64,000 nucleotides of DNA from assembly GCF_018881855.1 (NCBI RefSeq), contig NZ_JACVPN010000001.1, positions 1-64,000 of the forward strand. The letters run 5' to 3'. Positions 18,846 to 28,197 of this stretch are shown here, one piece after another (within the stretch, counting starts at the first letter, position 1; each line of letters opens with the position of its first letter). The translations under genes and the position numbers were made by a program. The notes under the pieces were generated by a model. That model searched no databases and was not told the DNA's origin. It worked only from the letters and a program-made list of their open reading frames with translations. The stretch comes from Polynucleobacter sp. MWH-Berg-3C6 (GTDB lineage: Bacteria > Pseudomonadota > Gammaproteobacteria > Burkholderiales > Burkholderiaceae).

Positions 18846-20334
18846 CGAGTCCTCCTTGTACTAATTCAGCGGCTGTTAATACTGCACGGGCCTTGGCTTC
18901 GGTTTCTTTCCATTCAGCGGTAGGATCAGAGTCGGCTACAACACCTGCGCCCGCTTGAGAGTGCAGCATGCCATCACGGATGACCCCGGTGCGAATTGCA
19001 ATCGCAACATCCATATCGCCTGAGAAAGAAAGGTATCCCACTGCGCCACCATAAACTCCCCGTTTGACAATTTCCATCTCATCAATAATTTCCATTGCGC
19101 GAATTTTTGGTGCGCCAGAGAGAGTGCCTGCGGGAAAGGTTGCTCGTAAGACATCCATATTGCTCATGTTATCTAAAAGATCGCCTTCTACTGAGCTCAC
19201 AATGTGCTGCACGTGAGAATACTTTTCGATCGACATAGAGTCTGTAACTTTGACTGATCCTGTCTTGGCGATTCTGCCAACGTCATTGCGAGCAAGATCA
19301 ATTAGCATGACATGCTCGGCAATTTCTTTGGGGTCTGCTAGTAATTCTTTGGCTAGGCGCTCATCTTCCGCTGGGTTGGCGCCACGTGGACGGGTACCAG
19401 CCAGAGGGCGAATCGTCACAATTTTCTCTGTAGCCCGTTTTTCTTGGCGCACGAGGATTTCTGGGGAGGAGCCCACAATTTGCATATCGCCAAAGTCATA
19501 GAAGTACATATAAGGCGATGGATTTAAGGAGCGAAGTGCTCTGTATAGCGCTAATGGCGAATCGGTAAATGGTTTGCTAATGCGCTGACCAATCACAACC
19601 TGCATGCAATCACCAGCCAAAATATATTCTTTGGTCTTGCGGACTGCATCTTCAAAATCTGCCGCCTTAAATTTACGAATGAGATCCGTTTTTGTGCTTG
19701 GCAATGATGCAGGCATATTCGCTGGTTTGCCAAGACAAGTCAGCAATTCTTTGAGGCGATCTTGCGCTTTTTCAAAGCTATCAGCGTTGCCTGGATCTGC
19801 ATAGACAATCAAATAAATCTTGCCAGCGACGTTATCAACAACTGCTAACTCTTCGGTAAGCATGAGTTGAATATCGGGCACACCAAGCTCATCTGGTAAA
19901 TCATGTTTGGCTAAGCGTGATTCAATGTATCGAACGGTGTCATATCCAAAGTAGCCAGCAAGACCGCCACAGAAACGCGGTAGACCAGCCTCTACCGAAA
20001 CCTTAAAGCGCTTGAAATAGGCATCTACGAAATCAAGCGGATTATCAGTGTTCGTCTCGACCACCTTACCATCAGCGATGACTTCATTCACGGGTTGAGA
20101 TGGGGTGCCCACTGTACGAATGAGCGTCTTGGCAGGCAAGCCAATAAAGGAGAAGCGCCCAAAGCGCTCACCACCTAAAACAGATTCCAAGAGGTAGGTA
20201 TTTTTCTTGCCAAACGCTTGGCTGAGTTTGACGTAAAGCGATAGCGGTGTCTCTAAATCGGCAAGTACCTCTTTAACCAGAGGAATACGATTGAAACCCT
20301 GTTTTGCTAGGGCATTAAATTCTTCGCGCTGCAT
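18829..20334 (-). CDS. trpE: Anthranilate synthase component I
   Basis: 501 residues. The N-terminal domain contains the tryptophan-sensing LLES motif ([19 protein letters not shown]). The C-terminal chorismate-binding domain has [34 protein letters not shown], and the end motif [23 protein letters not shown]. It converts chorismate to anthranilate. The ATG overlaps the rpe stop (TAATG). No tryptophan leader peptide or attenuator is visible between rpe and trpE, so control probably acts at the operon promoter and by feedback on the enzyme. Confidence 0.97.
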   Translation of the reverse strand: MQREEFNALAKQGFNRIPLVKEVLADLETPLSLYVKLSQAFGKKNTYLLESVLGGERFGRFSFIGLPAKTLIRTVGTPSQPVNEVIADGKVVETNTDNPLDFVDAYFKRFKVSVEAGLPRFCGGLAGYFGYDTVRYIESRLAKHDLPDELGVPDIQLMLTEELAVVDNVAGKIYLIVYADPGNADSFEKAQDRLKELLTCLGKPANMPASLPSTKTDLIRKFKAADFEDAVRKTKEYILAGDCMQVVIGQRISKPFTDSPLALYRALRSLNPSPYMYFYDFGDMQIVGSSPEILVRQEKRATEKIVTIRPLAGTRPRGANPAEDERLAKELLADPKEIAEHVMLIDLARNDVGRIAKTGSVKVTDSMSIEKYSHVQHIVSSVEGDLLDNMSNMDVLRATFPAGTLSGAPKIRAMEIIDEMEIVKRGVYGGAVGYLSFSGDMDVAIAIRTGVIRDGMLHSQAGAGVVADSDPTAEWKETEAKARAVLTAAELVQGGLDAPND

Positions 20335-21059
20335 TAGGATTTTCCAGTCTTTCCTAATTCAGTTCGCATTGACTCAATCACTTGCGAGTAATTGTCTTTT
20401 CCGAAAATGGCTGAGCCGGCAACAAAGGTATCGGCACCCGCTTGAGCTACTTGTGCGATGTTATCCACCTTAATTCCACCATCAACCTCAAGGCGAATGT
20501 GGCGGCCAGTCTCAGCTTCGTAGCGATCTAAACGTGCACGTACTTGTTCAATCTTATTGAGAGTACTTGGAATAAAAGATTGACCACCAAATCCCGGATT
20601 CACTGACATCAATAGAACTAAGTCGAGCAATTCCAAGGTGTGATCCAAATGATCAAGCGGTGTTGCAGGATTAAACACAAGACCTGCTTGACAGCCTTGA
20701 TCGCGAATTAAATTCAGAGTGCGATTGACGTGCGGACTTGCCTCAGGATGAAAGCTAATCAGATTGGCGCCCGCTTTTGCAAAATCGGGAACGATGCGAT
20801 CTACGGGCTCAACCATGAGGTGAACATCGATCACTGCAGGCTTGCCATTTTTCATAGCGTGCGGACGAATAGCCTCACAAACTAGCGGGCCAATTGTGAG
20901 GTTGGGAACGTAGTGGTTATCCATCACATCAAAGTGAATCCAGTCGGCACCCGCCGTCAGAACATCTTGAACTTCCTTGCCAAGACAGGCAAAGTCAGCC
21001 GACAAAATGGAGGGGGCGATGACCAATTGACGATTTGAGGGTAATTTTTGGCTTTCCAT
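20334..21059 (-). CDS. rpe: Ribulose-phosphate 3-epimerase
   Basis: 241 residues, TIM-barrel. Motifs are [55 protein letters not shown] and [12 protein letters not shown], covering the metal-binding His/Asp residues. It interconverts ribulose-5-P and xylulose-5-P. It leads the trp operon with a one-base overlap into trpE. In many betaproteobacteria a phosphoglycolate phosphatase gene (gph) lies between them; it is absent here. Confidence 0.97.
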   Translation of the reverse strand: MESQKLPSNRQLVIAPSILSADFACLGKEVQDVLTAGADWIHFDVMDNHYVPNLTIGPLVCEAIRPHAMKNGKPAVIDVHLMVEPVDRIVPDFAKAGANLISFHPEASPHVNRTLNLIRDQGCQAGLVFNPATPLDHLDHTLELLDLVLLMSVNPGFGGQSFIPSTLNKIEQVRARLDRYEAETGRHIRLEVDGGIKVDNIAQVAQAGADTFVAGSAIFGKDNYSQVIESMRTELGKTGKS

Positions 21060-21090
21060 CCCTAGATTCTAGCTTGCAGTTGGCCTTAGG

Positions 21091-21483
21091 ATGGAGCAGA
21101 ATTCGAGCATGAACCCCCATGAAATCAGCATTTCGGTCAAAGCCCAGTACCTTCCTGAGCAATCTGACCCCGATAATCGCCAATTTGCCTTTGCCTATAC
21201 GGTCACCATTCGCAATACGGGTACCGCCAGCATTCAGCTCATTGCCCGCCATTGGTTCATTACCGATGGGGACAATGATGTCCAGGAGGTGCGTGGTTTA
21301 GGGGTGGTTGGGCAACAGCCTTTGTTGCGTGCTGGTGAGCAATTTGAATACACCAGCTGGGCTACTTTGCCTACCCCAGCAGGAACTATGCGGGGCGAGT
21401 ACTTTTGCGTTACCGAGGAAGCCCAGTTTTTTCAGGCACCCATTCCTGAATTTGCACTAGTGATGCCGCGGACCCTGCATTAG
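21091..21483 (+). CDS. apaG: ApaG domain protein
   Basis: 130 residues from ATG 21091; an ATG at 21109 (MNPHEISISVKAQYL) gives 124, nearer the usual length, and may be the true start. The fibronectin-like beta fold is shown by FAYTVTIRNTGTASIQLIARHWFITDGDN, EVRGLGVVGQQPLLRAGEQFEYTSW and GTMRGEYFCV. Family knowledge: ApaG has been linked to Co2+/Mg2+ resistance, with the molecular role still unclear. It is divergent from rpe. Confidence 0.93.
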   Translation: MEQNSSMNPHEISISVKAQYLPEQSDPDNRQFAFAYTVTIRNTGTASIQLIARHWFITDGDNDVQEVRGLGVVGQQPLLRAGEQFEYTSWATLPTPAGTMRGEYFCVTEEAQFFQAPIPEFALVMPRTLH

Positions 21484-21502
21484 GGCCATGCGTTTCGAAA
21501 AG

Positions 21503-21616
21503 TTATTTTTTCCCCTTGCCCGTCCATAGGACAATAAACAGCAAGAGCCCCAAGGCGATAGCACCTTCAATGACAAAGAGCAGCATTGGGTATTCATCAA
21601 GTAAATTGGCAATCAT
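21503..21616 (-). CDS. Possible 37-residue single-pass membrane peptide
   Basis: A short frame reads MIANLLDEYPMLLFVIEGAIALGLLLFIVLWTGKGKK and stop. It has a short polar N-terminus, one hydrophobic helix of about 20 residues and a basic KGKK tail, a credible membrane topology. It fills most of the gap between apaG and mltA and no other gene explains it. Its ATG overlaps the preferred mltA ATG on the other strand (CATG at 21614-21617). No strong ribosome site is seen. Conservation in relatives would decide. Confidence 0.4.
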   Translation of the reverse strand: MIANLLDEYPMLLFVIEGAIALGLLLFIVLWTGKGKK

Positions 21617-22745
21617 GATTTCTAAATTTAAATTATTTCAAGTAAGTGTATTCGCTATTCTGATTGCTAGCTTAGTGGTTGGATGCTCTACTCCGCCTAC
21701 TAGAGGTACTGGCTATCGAGCTAGCAGTTCTGGTGCGCCTCCCTCATCTTATAGCTCCTCAATTGCGAGTTTCAATGCGGTTGCTTGGCAGGCCTTACCA
21801 GGCTGGCAGGATGATGATGTATCTCAAGCTTGGCCTGCATGGCTCAAAAGCTGTGAGGTATTGCGTAAGCGAAGCGGCGAAATCAATTGGCGCCAAGTTT
21901 GTTCACAGACTAGCAGCATATCTGCTCGTGACACACCAGCTATTCGTCGATATTTTGAGAGCAACTTTCAAGCCTACGAAATTCGCAATAGCGCTGGTAG
22001 CGAAACAGGTTTAATTACCGGTTACTACGAGCCTGTAATGAATGGCTCGCAAACTCGCACCAGTACTTATAACGTGCCACTCTATGCCTACCCAAATGCT
22101 TGGAAAAAATCGCGACCTAATCCAGGCCCCACTCGTGCTGAACTCATGAGCTCAGGAATATTGCAAGGATCTGAAATTGCTTGGGTGCAAGATCCTGTTG
22201 CCGCTGCATCCATGCAAATTCAGGGTTCAGGAAAAATTCGTCTGCAGGATGGCCGCATTCTTCGCCTCGGTTTTGCGGGCACTAACGAGCAGCCATTTAA
22301 ATCATCTGCGCAATGGTTGATAGATCGCAAAGAGATGACACGTGGCGAGGCAAGTATGCAGGGAATTTCGCAATGGGCAAAACGAAATCCTGATCGCGTT
22401 AATGAAATGCTCAATGCAAATCCACGTTTTGTTTTCTTTAAAGAGTTACCTAGTAATGTGGATCCAGACCTAGGTCCTAATGGCGCACTTGGCGTTCCTT
22501 TAACTGCAGAGCGCAGTATTGCGGTTGATTTACAGGCTATGCCATTAGGCGCACCAGTATTTTTGGCTACGACTAAGCCTTTAAGTAATCAATCTTTGCA
22601 AAAGCTCGTAATGGCACAAGACACAGGAAAAGCGATTGTGGGTGGTGTCAGGGCTGATTATTATTGGGGTTCAGGCGAGGCTGCAGGTGAAATTGCAGGG
22701 CGCATGAAACAAAATGGCAAGATGTGGTTATTGTTACCACGTTAA
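21615..22745 (+). CDS. mltA: Membrane-bound lytic murein transglycosylase A
   Basis: 376 residues from ATG 21615. A lipoprotein signal (SVFAILIASLVVGC, lipid-bearing C24) is followed by a Ser-rich linker, then the MltA barrel with GLITGYYEPVMNGS, VQDPVAAASMQIQGSGKIRL, and the 3D domain near the end with LVMAQDTGKAIVGGVRADYYWGSG (conserved aspartates). It cleaves peptidoglycan glycan strands from the inner face of the outer membrane. The frame stays open to 21516, but only the later start gives the signal peptide at the N-terminus. Confidence 0.94.
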   Translation: MISKFKLFQVSVFAILIASLVVGCSTPPTRGTGYRASSSGAPPSSYSSSIASFNAVAWQALPGWQDDDVSQAWPAWLKSCEVLRKRSGEINWRQVCSQTSSISARDTPAIRRYFESNFQAYEIRNSAGSETGLITGYYEPVMNGSQTRTSTYNVPLYAYPNAWKKSRPNPGPTRAELMSSGILQGSEIAWVQDPVAAASMQIQGSGKIRLQDGRILRLGFAGTNEQPFKSSAQWLIDRKEMTRGEASMQGISQWAKRNPDRVNEMLNANPRFVFFKELPSNVDPDLGPNGALGVPLTAERSIAVDLQAMPLGAPVFLATTKPLSNQSLQKLVMAQDTGKAIVGGVRADYYWGSGEAAGEIAGRMKQNGKMWLLLPR

Positions 22746-22773
22746 TTGATGGATCTTGGATAGAAAGAAATTG

Positions 22774-23550
22774 ATGAGCTACAAAACAATTTTGACCGAA
22801 GTGGAAGGCAAGGTTGCCACTATTACCTTAAATCGTCCCGAGGTTCTCAATGCCTTAAATGATCAATTAATGGATGAGCTTGGTACTGCGTTACTCGGTT
22901 TTGATGCTGATGACAATATTGGTTGCATCATCATTACTGGTAGCGAGAAGGCTTTTGCTGCTGGAGCCGATATCGCTTCAATGGCGAAGTATGGTTTAAA
23001 AGATGTTTATCGGGGTGATTTCATTACCCGTAATTGGGAAGAAATTAGAAAAGTTCGTAAGCCAGTGATAGCGGCCGTATCTGGTTATGCGCTTGGTGGT
23101 GGTTGTGAGTTGGCTATGATGTGCGACACCATCATGGCTGCAGATAGTGCTAAGTTTGCCCAACCAGAAGTGAAGCTGGGAATTATTCCAGGCGCTGGCG
23201 GTACACAACGTTTGCCACGAGCTGTATCCAAAGCGAAGGCCATGGACTTAGCTTTAACTGGTCGCATGATGGATGCTGCAGAAGCAGAGCGTTCTGGTTT
23301 GGTATCACGCGTTTTTCCAAAGGCAGATCTACTGAAAGAAGTGAAAGCCATTGCTAAAGAGATTGCCGATATGCCACTGTTGACAGCGATGATGGTGAAA
23401 GAGGCGGTGAATGCTGCGTATGAGACTACGCTATCAGAAGGTATTCATTTTGAACGTCGCTTATTCCATACCTGCTTTGGAACCAATGATCAAAAAGAAG
23501 GTATGGCTGCGTTCATGGAAAAACGCCCAGCGAAATTTACTAACTCTTAA
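22774..23550 (+). CDS. Enoyl-CoA hydratase/isomerase family protein
   Basis: 258 residues from ATG 22774 ([28 protein letters not shown]), with AGAAG-like purines upstream; a TTG at 22756 is in frame. The crotonase signature is present: AFAAGADI for the oxyanion hole, [18 protein letters not shown], and the two acidic catalytic regions around [18 protein letters not shown]. It probably hydrates trans-2-enoyl-CoA in fatty-acid or aromatic-acid breakdown. There is no partner beta-oxidation gene next to it, so the substrate is open. Confidence 0.92.
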   Translation: MSYKTILTEVEGKVATITLNRPEVLNALNDQLMDELGTALLGFDADDNIGCIIITGSEKAFAAGADIASMAKYGLKDVYRGDFITRNWEEIRKVRKPVIAAVSGYALGGGCELAMMCDTIMAADSAKFAQPEVKLGIIPGAGGTQRLPRAVSKAKAMDLALTGRMMDAAEAERSGLVSRVFPKADLLKEVKAIAKEIADMPLLTAMMVKEAVNAAYETTLSEGIHFERRLFHTCFGTNDQKEGMAAFMEKRPAKFTNS

Positions 23551-23560
23551 GAAAACAGCC

Positions 23561-24757
23561 TTAGTTTTTTTCTAGGTAGCGTTGAGCTAGCTTTACCCAG
23601 TAGCTTACGCCCACTGGAATTAAGGCGTCATTAAAGTCGTAAGAGGGATTGTGTAGGTGGCATGGGCCCATACCGTGACCTACAGCACGGTGATCGCCAT
23701 CACCATTACCTAAAAATACATAGCATCCCGGCTTCTCGAGCAACATGAAAGCAAAATCTTCCGCGCCCATAGTGGGATCAATATTGGTATTGACGTTCTG
23801 TTTACCCACTAACTCACTCATCACTTCACTTGCAAACTCAACTTCAGCACGGTGATTAATTAATGGAGGATAGTTTCTGGAAAAGGAAATTTCTGCATGG
23901 CAATCAAATGCCCCTGCAACGCTGTGCGAAATTTCACGAAGACGTTGCTCTAGAAGATCTAATACTTCTAGGGTGAAGGTTCTGATGGTGCCGCCAATGA
24001 AAGCGCTGTCAGGAATGACGTTACTTGTTTCACCTGCATGAAATTGCGTAATTGATAGTACGGCTGCATCAATAGGGCGTTTATTGCGGGTAATAATGCT
24101 TTGCAGCGCCAACACTACTTGCGCCCCTGTAAGAACCGGGTCTGCACTATTGTGGGGGAGGGCGGCGTGACCACCTTTGCCGGTAATGGTAATTTCAAAA
24201 GTATTGCTTGAGGCCATCATGGGCCCAGCAGTAACACCAAAGTGACCTTCGGCTAATCCGGGCCAATTGTGTAAACCAAAAACAGCATCACAAGGAAATT
24301 GTTTAAAGAGCCCATCTTTAATCATTTCATTTGCACCAGCGCCACCCTCTTCAGCAGGCTGAAATATGAAAATCACGGTGCCTTTGAAATCGCGGTGATT
24401 CGACAGATACTGTGCCGCGCCCAACAACATTGCAGTGTGACCGTCATGACCACAAGCGTGCATCTTGCCAGCGTTGCGTGAGGTGTGTTCAAAATTATTA
24501 TGTTCTTGCAGCGGAAGCGCATCCATGTCAGCCCGTAGGCCAATCATTTTTCCAGGGCCTAAATCGCCATCTAGACGGCCGACTACACCTGTTTTGCCCA
24601 TGCCGCGATAAACAGTGATGCCCCAGCTTGAAAGTGCCTCTGCAACTAAATCAGATGTGCGATTTTCTTCGAAGCGCAATTCAGGGTGAGCATGAATGTT
24701 GCGACGAATATCTTGAATAGCTTCTGCAGAATCAAGTATTTCAGGTAGTAAATGCAT
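23561..24757 (-). CDS. M20 family amidohydrolase (hippurate hydrolase-like)
   Basis: 398 residues. Metal-binding and catalytic segments are MHACGHDGHTAMLLG, FIFQPAEEGGAGA, the dimerisation-domain GKGGHAALPH, and near the C-terminus DPTMGAEDFAFML. This pattern is typical of the M20D amidohydrolases (hippuricase, N-acyl amino acid or IAA-amino acid hydrolases). It removes an acyl group from an amino acid; the natural substrate is unknown. It is convergent with the enoyl-CoA hydratase and downstream of bioD, from which a hairpin separates it. Confidence 0.92.
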   Translation of the reverse strand: MHLLPEILDSAEAIQDIRRNIHAHPELRFEENRTSDLVAEALSSWGITVYRGMGKTGVVGRLDGDLGPGKMIGLRADMDALPLQEHNNFEHTSRNAGKMHACGHDGHTAMLLGAAQYLSNHRDFKGTVIFIFQPAEEGGAGANEMIKDGLFKQFPCDAVFGLHNWPGLAEGHFGVTAGPMMASSNTFEITITGKGGHAALPHNSADPVLTGAQVVLALQSIITRNKRPIDAAVLSITQFHAGETSNVIPDSAFIGGTIRTFTLEVLDLLEQRLREISHSVAGAFDCHAEISFSRNYPPLINHRAEVEFASEVMSELVGKQNVNTNIDPTMGAEDFAFMLLEKPGCYVFLGNGDGDHRAVGHGMGPCHLHNPSYDFNDALIPVGVSYWVKLAQRYLEKN

Positions 24758-24774
24758 TCCTTCATCTTATCTGA

Positions 24775-24802
24775 AAGTCCCGCCAGTTGCACTGTAGGAC
24801 TT
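24775..24802 (-). other. Hairpin between bioD and the amidohydrolase gene
   Basis: AAGTCC (24775-24780) pairs with GGACTT (24797-24802), and the interior holds a second stem CAGT/ACTG. It lies after the bioD stop on the minus strand. There is no proper T run, so termination is possible but not shown. Confidence 0.3.
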
Positions 24803-24814
24803 GCTTTAGGGGTT

Positions 24815-25534
24815 TTATTGACTTGGTATTTGGATGTGCTCTGCAGCAAAACGAAGTGCTTCAATTGAATATGGACTGTTATCTGCTTTTTGAAGTTCTT
24901 TTGGTAGCGCAGGGATGTGCCCTAAAAAAGGCGCATCTATTCTTGCTCGCAAAGTGGCAATATTTTCTTTGAGTAGAAGCATCTCAGTTGCTAAGGAGTT
25001 GGCAATCCACCCGCCAATTTTTAATCCACGAGTTTTGATCGCTTCTTGAGTGAGTAGGGCGTGATTAATGCAACCTAACCTCATGCCGACTACCAAAATG
25101 ATTGGCAAATTGATTTGCTGTGCAAAATCACCTAGATCTTCTTGAGGATTCAAGGGAATCAAAAACCCACCAGCCCCCTCAATCACAAGGCAATCACTCT
25201 GCGTTTGAATCTTGCTAAGTGCTTGCATGATGGTATTAAGCTCAAGAGTAACCCCCTTATTTTCAGCAGCCAGGTGGGGTGCTACCGGCATGTCTAAAAC
25301 ATAAGAGTACAACTCTAGTTGACCTGGTGCAAGTTGAGAGGCAATACGTAAAGCCTCTACATCTTCATTGAGAACATCACCATTGGTATTTTGGTATGTT
25401 CCAGCAGCGACAGGTTTAAAGCCCAATACTTTCTTGCCTTGTTCGCGGAGTTTTAGAATCAGCGCACCACTCACCAGGGTTTTACCAACCTCAGTATCGG
25501 TACCAGTCACAAACAAGCCTGAGAGCTTATTCAT
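24815..25534 (-). CDS. bioD: Dethiobiotin synthetase
   Basis: 239 residues. P-loop GTDTEVGKT at 11-19, then VLGFKPVAAGT and LVIEGAGGFLIPL, all typical of BioD. It closes the ureido ring of dethiobiotin using CO2 and ATP. The start overlaps the bioF stop by 8 bases, at the end of the bioA-bioF-bioD operon. Confidence 0.96.
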   Translation of the reverse strand: MNKLSGLFVTGTDTEVGKTLVSGALILKLREQGKKVLGFKPVAAGTYQNTNGDVLNEDVEALRIASQLAPGQLELYSYVLDMPVAPHLAAENKGVTLELNTIMQALSKIQTQSDCLVIEGAGGFLIPLNPQEDLGDFAQQINLPIILVVGMRLGCINHALLTQEAIKTRGLKIGGWIANSLATEMLLLKENIATLRARIDAPFLGHIPALPKELQKADNSPYSIEALRFAAEHIQIPSQ

Positions 25535-26765
25535 GATTTACCTTTTGATTTACTTCTTGCTCGATCTTTTTCAAGGTCGTGATGAGTTTGTGTAAATCAT
25601 CAACACTATGATTTGCTGAAAAGGTAATTCGTAAACGTGCACTGCCAAGAGGGACTGTAGGGGGGCGAATTGCCGGAATCCAATAGCCCGCCTCGTCTAG
25701 TAGCTTTGCTGCCATAAGTGCATTGGCATTGCTTCCTAAAATAACCGGCTGAATTGGCGTACAAGAGGACACTTTTTCCCAGTTGATAAAGTGCATTTCA
25801 TCTTGCCAAATTTGAATCAGATGATTGAGGTGTGATCGACGTTTTACGCCCTCATTACCTTCAATGATCTCAAGACTTTTGAGTAAGGTATGTGCAATAG
25901 CTGGAGGGGTTGCCGTACTATAAATATAGGGACGCCCTTTTTGAATCAGCCATTCAATAAACGAGTCTTGCGCACAAATAAAAGCACCGCTGACGCCAGC
26001 AGCTTTGCCTAAGGTGCCAATGTAAATAATGCGGTGAGATTGAATTCCGCCTTGCTCCAAGATGCCATGCCCCTGCTTACCCAGTACTCCAAAGCCATGC
26101 GCATCATCAACTAACAATAGTGCATCGTATTGCTCTGCTATTTGAAGTAATTCTTTAACGGGAGCTACGTCGCCATCCATACTAAAAACGCCATCAGTCA
26201 CGATAAGCTTAAGAGACTTAGTATCTTTTTTAAGGGCGTCAGTTAATGAAGTGAGTTGCGCGTGATCGAATAAGTTGACCGTAGCATTCATCTGCGCGGC
26301 GGCCAAGCGAACACCATCAATCAGCGAGGCATGATTGAGCTTAGCCGAGTAAATACTGAGATCGCCGCGCTCGGTAAGTCTGGCTAAGCCTGTGATGGCA
26401 GCTTGATTAGCAAGGTAACCGGTACTAAAAAATAGGGCGCGAGCATTTTGAATATGCTGCTCTTGAAAAGACGCTAATTTTTTTTCAAGTAACTCATGTG
26501 CAGCACTGTGACCGCTGATTAAATGGGATGCGCCACTACCAACCCCATAATTTTTAGCGCCCTCTGCTAAGGCATTCACTAAGTTAGGGTGATTGGCAAG
26601 ACCAAGGTAGTCATTACTGCAAAAAGCCTTGAGTTGTCTATTCTCAACAGTTGCGTTGGTATCGCAAGGCGATTGGGTGACGCGTAATTTGCGTCTGAGT
26701 AGTTGGACATCTAAATCTGCAATACCCTCTTGTGCGAGTTCTAAGGCTTTAAATGGGCCGCTCAT
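25527..26765 (-). CDS. bioF: 8-amino-7-oxononanoate synthase
   Basis: 412 residues, a little longer than the usual 385. It is a PLP-dependent alpha-oxoamine synthase: FCSNDYLGLANHP, GVGSGASHLISGHSAAHELLE, VDDAHGFGVLGKQGHG, and the PLP lysine in IGTLGKAAGVSGAF (near residue 250). It joins pimeloyl thioester and alanine. ATG overlaps the bioA stop (ATGA). The extra length is mainly an internal LRRKLRVTQSPCDTNAT segment near the N-terminus and the C-terminal tail. Confidence 0.95.
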   Translation of the reverse strand: MSGPFKALELAQEGIADLDVQLLRRKLRVTQSPCDTNATVENRQLKAFCSNDYLGLANHPNLVNALAEGAKNYGVGSGASHLISGHSAAHELLEKKLASFQEQHIQNARALFFSTGYLANQAAITGLARLTERGDLSIYSAKLNHASLIDGVRLAAAQMNATVNLFDHAQLTSLTDALKKDTKSLKLIVTDGVFSMDGDVAPVKELLQIAEQYDALLLVDDAHGFGVLGKQGHGILEQGGIQSHRIIYIGTLGKAAGVSGAFICAQDSFIEWLIQKGRPYIYSTATPPAIAHTLLKSLEIIEGNEGVKRRSHLNHLIQIWQDEMHFINWEKVSSCTPIQPVILGSNANALMAAKLLDEAGYWIPAIRPPTVPLGSARLRITFSANHSVDDLHKLITTLKKIEQEVNQKVNHE

Positions 26766-28108
26766 GCCAAAGCCTTCCCAAGGGCGCGTTCAATAGCATG
26801 ACCCATTTGCATTGTTTCTTCGGTCGACAAGATATAGGGAGGCATGACATATATCGTATTACCAATTGGTCTAATGAGAGCGCCTTCCTCAAGTCCTTTG
26901 GCAAACATTTCACGGGGAAAGGCGCTTACATTTTTGAGATGTGCATTTTTAACATCGAATGCCAGAATCATTCCTTGTTGACGCCAGTGCTCGATTCGAG
27001 AATCTGCTTTTGCCCATGCAAATGCATTTGCTAAATCTTGTGAGCGAACTATATTCTTTTCTAAAACGTTTTCTGTTTCAAAAATATTCAAGCAAGCAAG
27101 TGCCGCTGCGCAAGCTAATGGGTTTCCTGTGTATGAGTGTGAGTGTAAGAACCCTTGCTGGGTTTTATCACTATAGAACGCACGATAAATTTCATCGGTG
27201 GTCATGCAAAGCGATAGAGGGAGATAGCCACCGCTAATGCCTTTGGATAGGGTGAGAAAGTCTGGCCAAATACCAGCGTGTTCACAGGCAAAGAACTTGC
27301 CACTGCGCCCACAACCTACGGCGATCTCATCGGCTATTAGGTGTATGTCATAGCGGTTACATAAGTCTCTGACTAAGCGCAGATATTCTGGTGAATGCAT
27401 TGCCATTTGGCCTGCGCATTGGACTAGCGGTTCAATGATGATTGCTGCAATGTGTTGGTTTTCTTTCTTAAATAGTTTTTCGAGTTCGGCTGCTGCATGC
27501 CTTGCAACCTCTTCTGCACTCTCACCATTTTTTGCTTTGCGCGAATCAGGTGACGGGACGGTATAAACCTCTTGCAGGAGTGAGCCATAGGCTTCACGAA
27601 AAATAGCAACATCCGTCACCGCTAATGCGCCGAGCGTTTCTCCGTGATATCCGTTTTCTAGGCAGACGAATTTTTTCTTGTTTGGTTTGTCGTTGACTTG
27701 CCAAAAATGATGACTCATTTTCAACGCAATCTCTACTGCAGATGCACCATCTGACGCATAAAAGACATGTCCTAAATTACCATTTGTGAGTGCAGAAAGT
27801 TTTTCGGATAATTCAACTACTGGTGGATGAGTAAATCCGGCGAGCATGACGTGCTCAATTTTTTCTAACTGAGCAGTGATCGCTTGATTAATCTGCGGAT
27901 TGGAGTGGCCAAATAAATTCGTCCACCAAGAGCTGATCGAGTCGAGTAAGGCGTTCCCCTTTTCGTCATAAAGCCAGGGACCTCTCCCTTTGGTGATGGC
28001 AATTAACGGAAAAGACTCATGATGTTTCATCTGAGTGCAGGGGTGCCACACGGCAGCCAAGCTGCGATCAACAAGGGTGGCTTGATTTAAATCAGAAATA
28101 ACCTTCAT
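26762..28108 (-). CDS. bioA: Adenosylmethionine-8-amino-7-oxononanoate aminotransferase
   Basis: 448 residues, class III aminotransferase. WHPCTQMK near the start and SSWWTNLFGHSNP are BioA-specific. PLP contacts are LIADEIAVGCGRSG and the lysine in LTLSKGISGGYLPLS. It converts KAPA to DAPA using SAM as amino donor. It leads the bioA-bioF-bioD operon and is divergent from bioB over about 90 bp, where both promoters must lie. No obvious BirA-type operator (paired TTGTAAACC half-sites) is seen there. Confidence 0.96.
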   Translation of the reverse strand: MKVISDLNQATLVDRSLAAVWHPCTQMKHHESFPLIAITKGRGPWLYDEKGNALLDSISSWWTNLFGHSNPQINQAITAQLEKIEHVMLAGFTHPPVVELSEKLSALTNGNLGHVFYASDGASAVEIALKMSHHFWQVNDKPNKKKFVCLENGYHGETLGALAVTDVAIFREAYGSLLQEVYTVPSPDSRKAKNGESAEEVARHAAAELEKLFKKENQHIAAIIIEPLVQCAGQMAMHSPEYLRLVRDLCNRYDIHLIADEIAVGCGRSGKFFACEHAGIWPDFLTLSKGISGGYLPLSLCMTTDEIYRAFYSDKTQQGFLHSHSYTGNPLACAAALACLNIFETENVLEKNIVRSQDLANAFAWAKADSRIEHWRQQGMILAFDVKNAHLKNVSAFPREMFAKGLEEGALIRPIGNTIYVMPPYILSTEETMQMGHAIERALGKALA

Positions 28109-28197
28109 GTTTGATATTTGACCACTAGTTTTTCCAATTTCAGGCTTGTATCTGTTATGTTTATGGCTTGAATTGATCTATTTTCTGGAATTTGCCC

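Noticed and set aside
28109-28197. BirA-type biotin operator between bioA and bioB
   Set aside because: I looked for paired TTGTAAACC/GGTTTACAA half-sites and found none; only the shared promoter region can be claimed.
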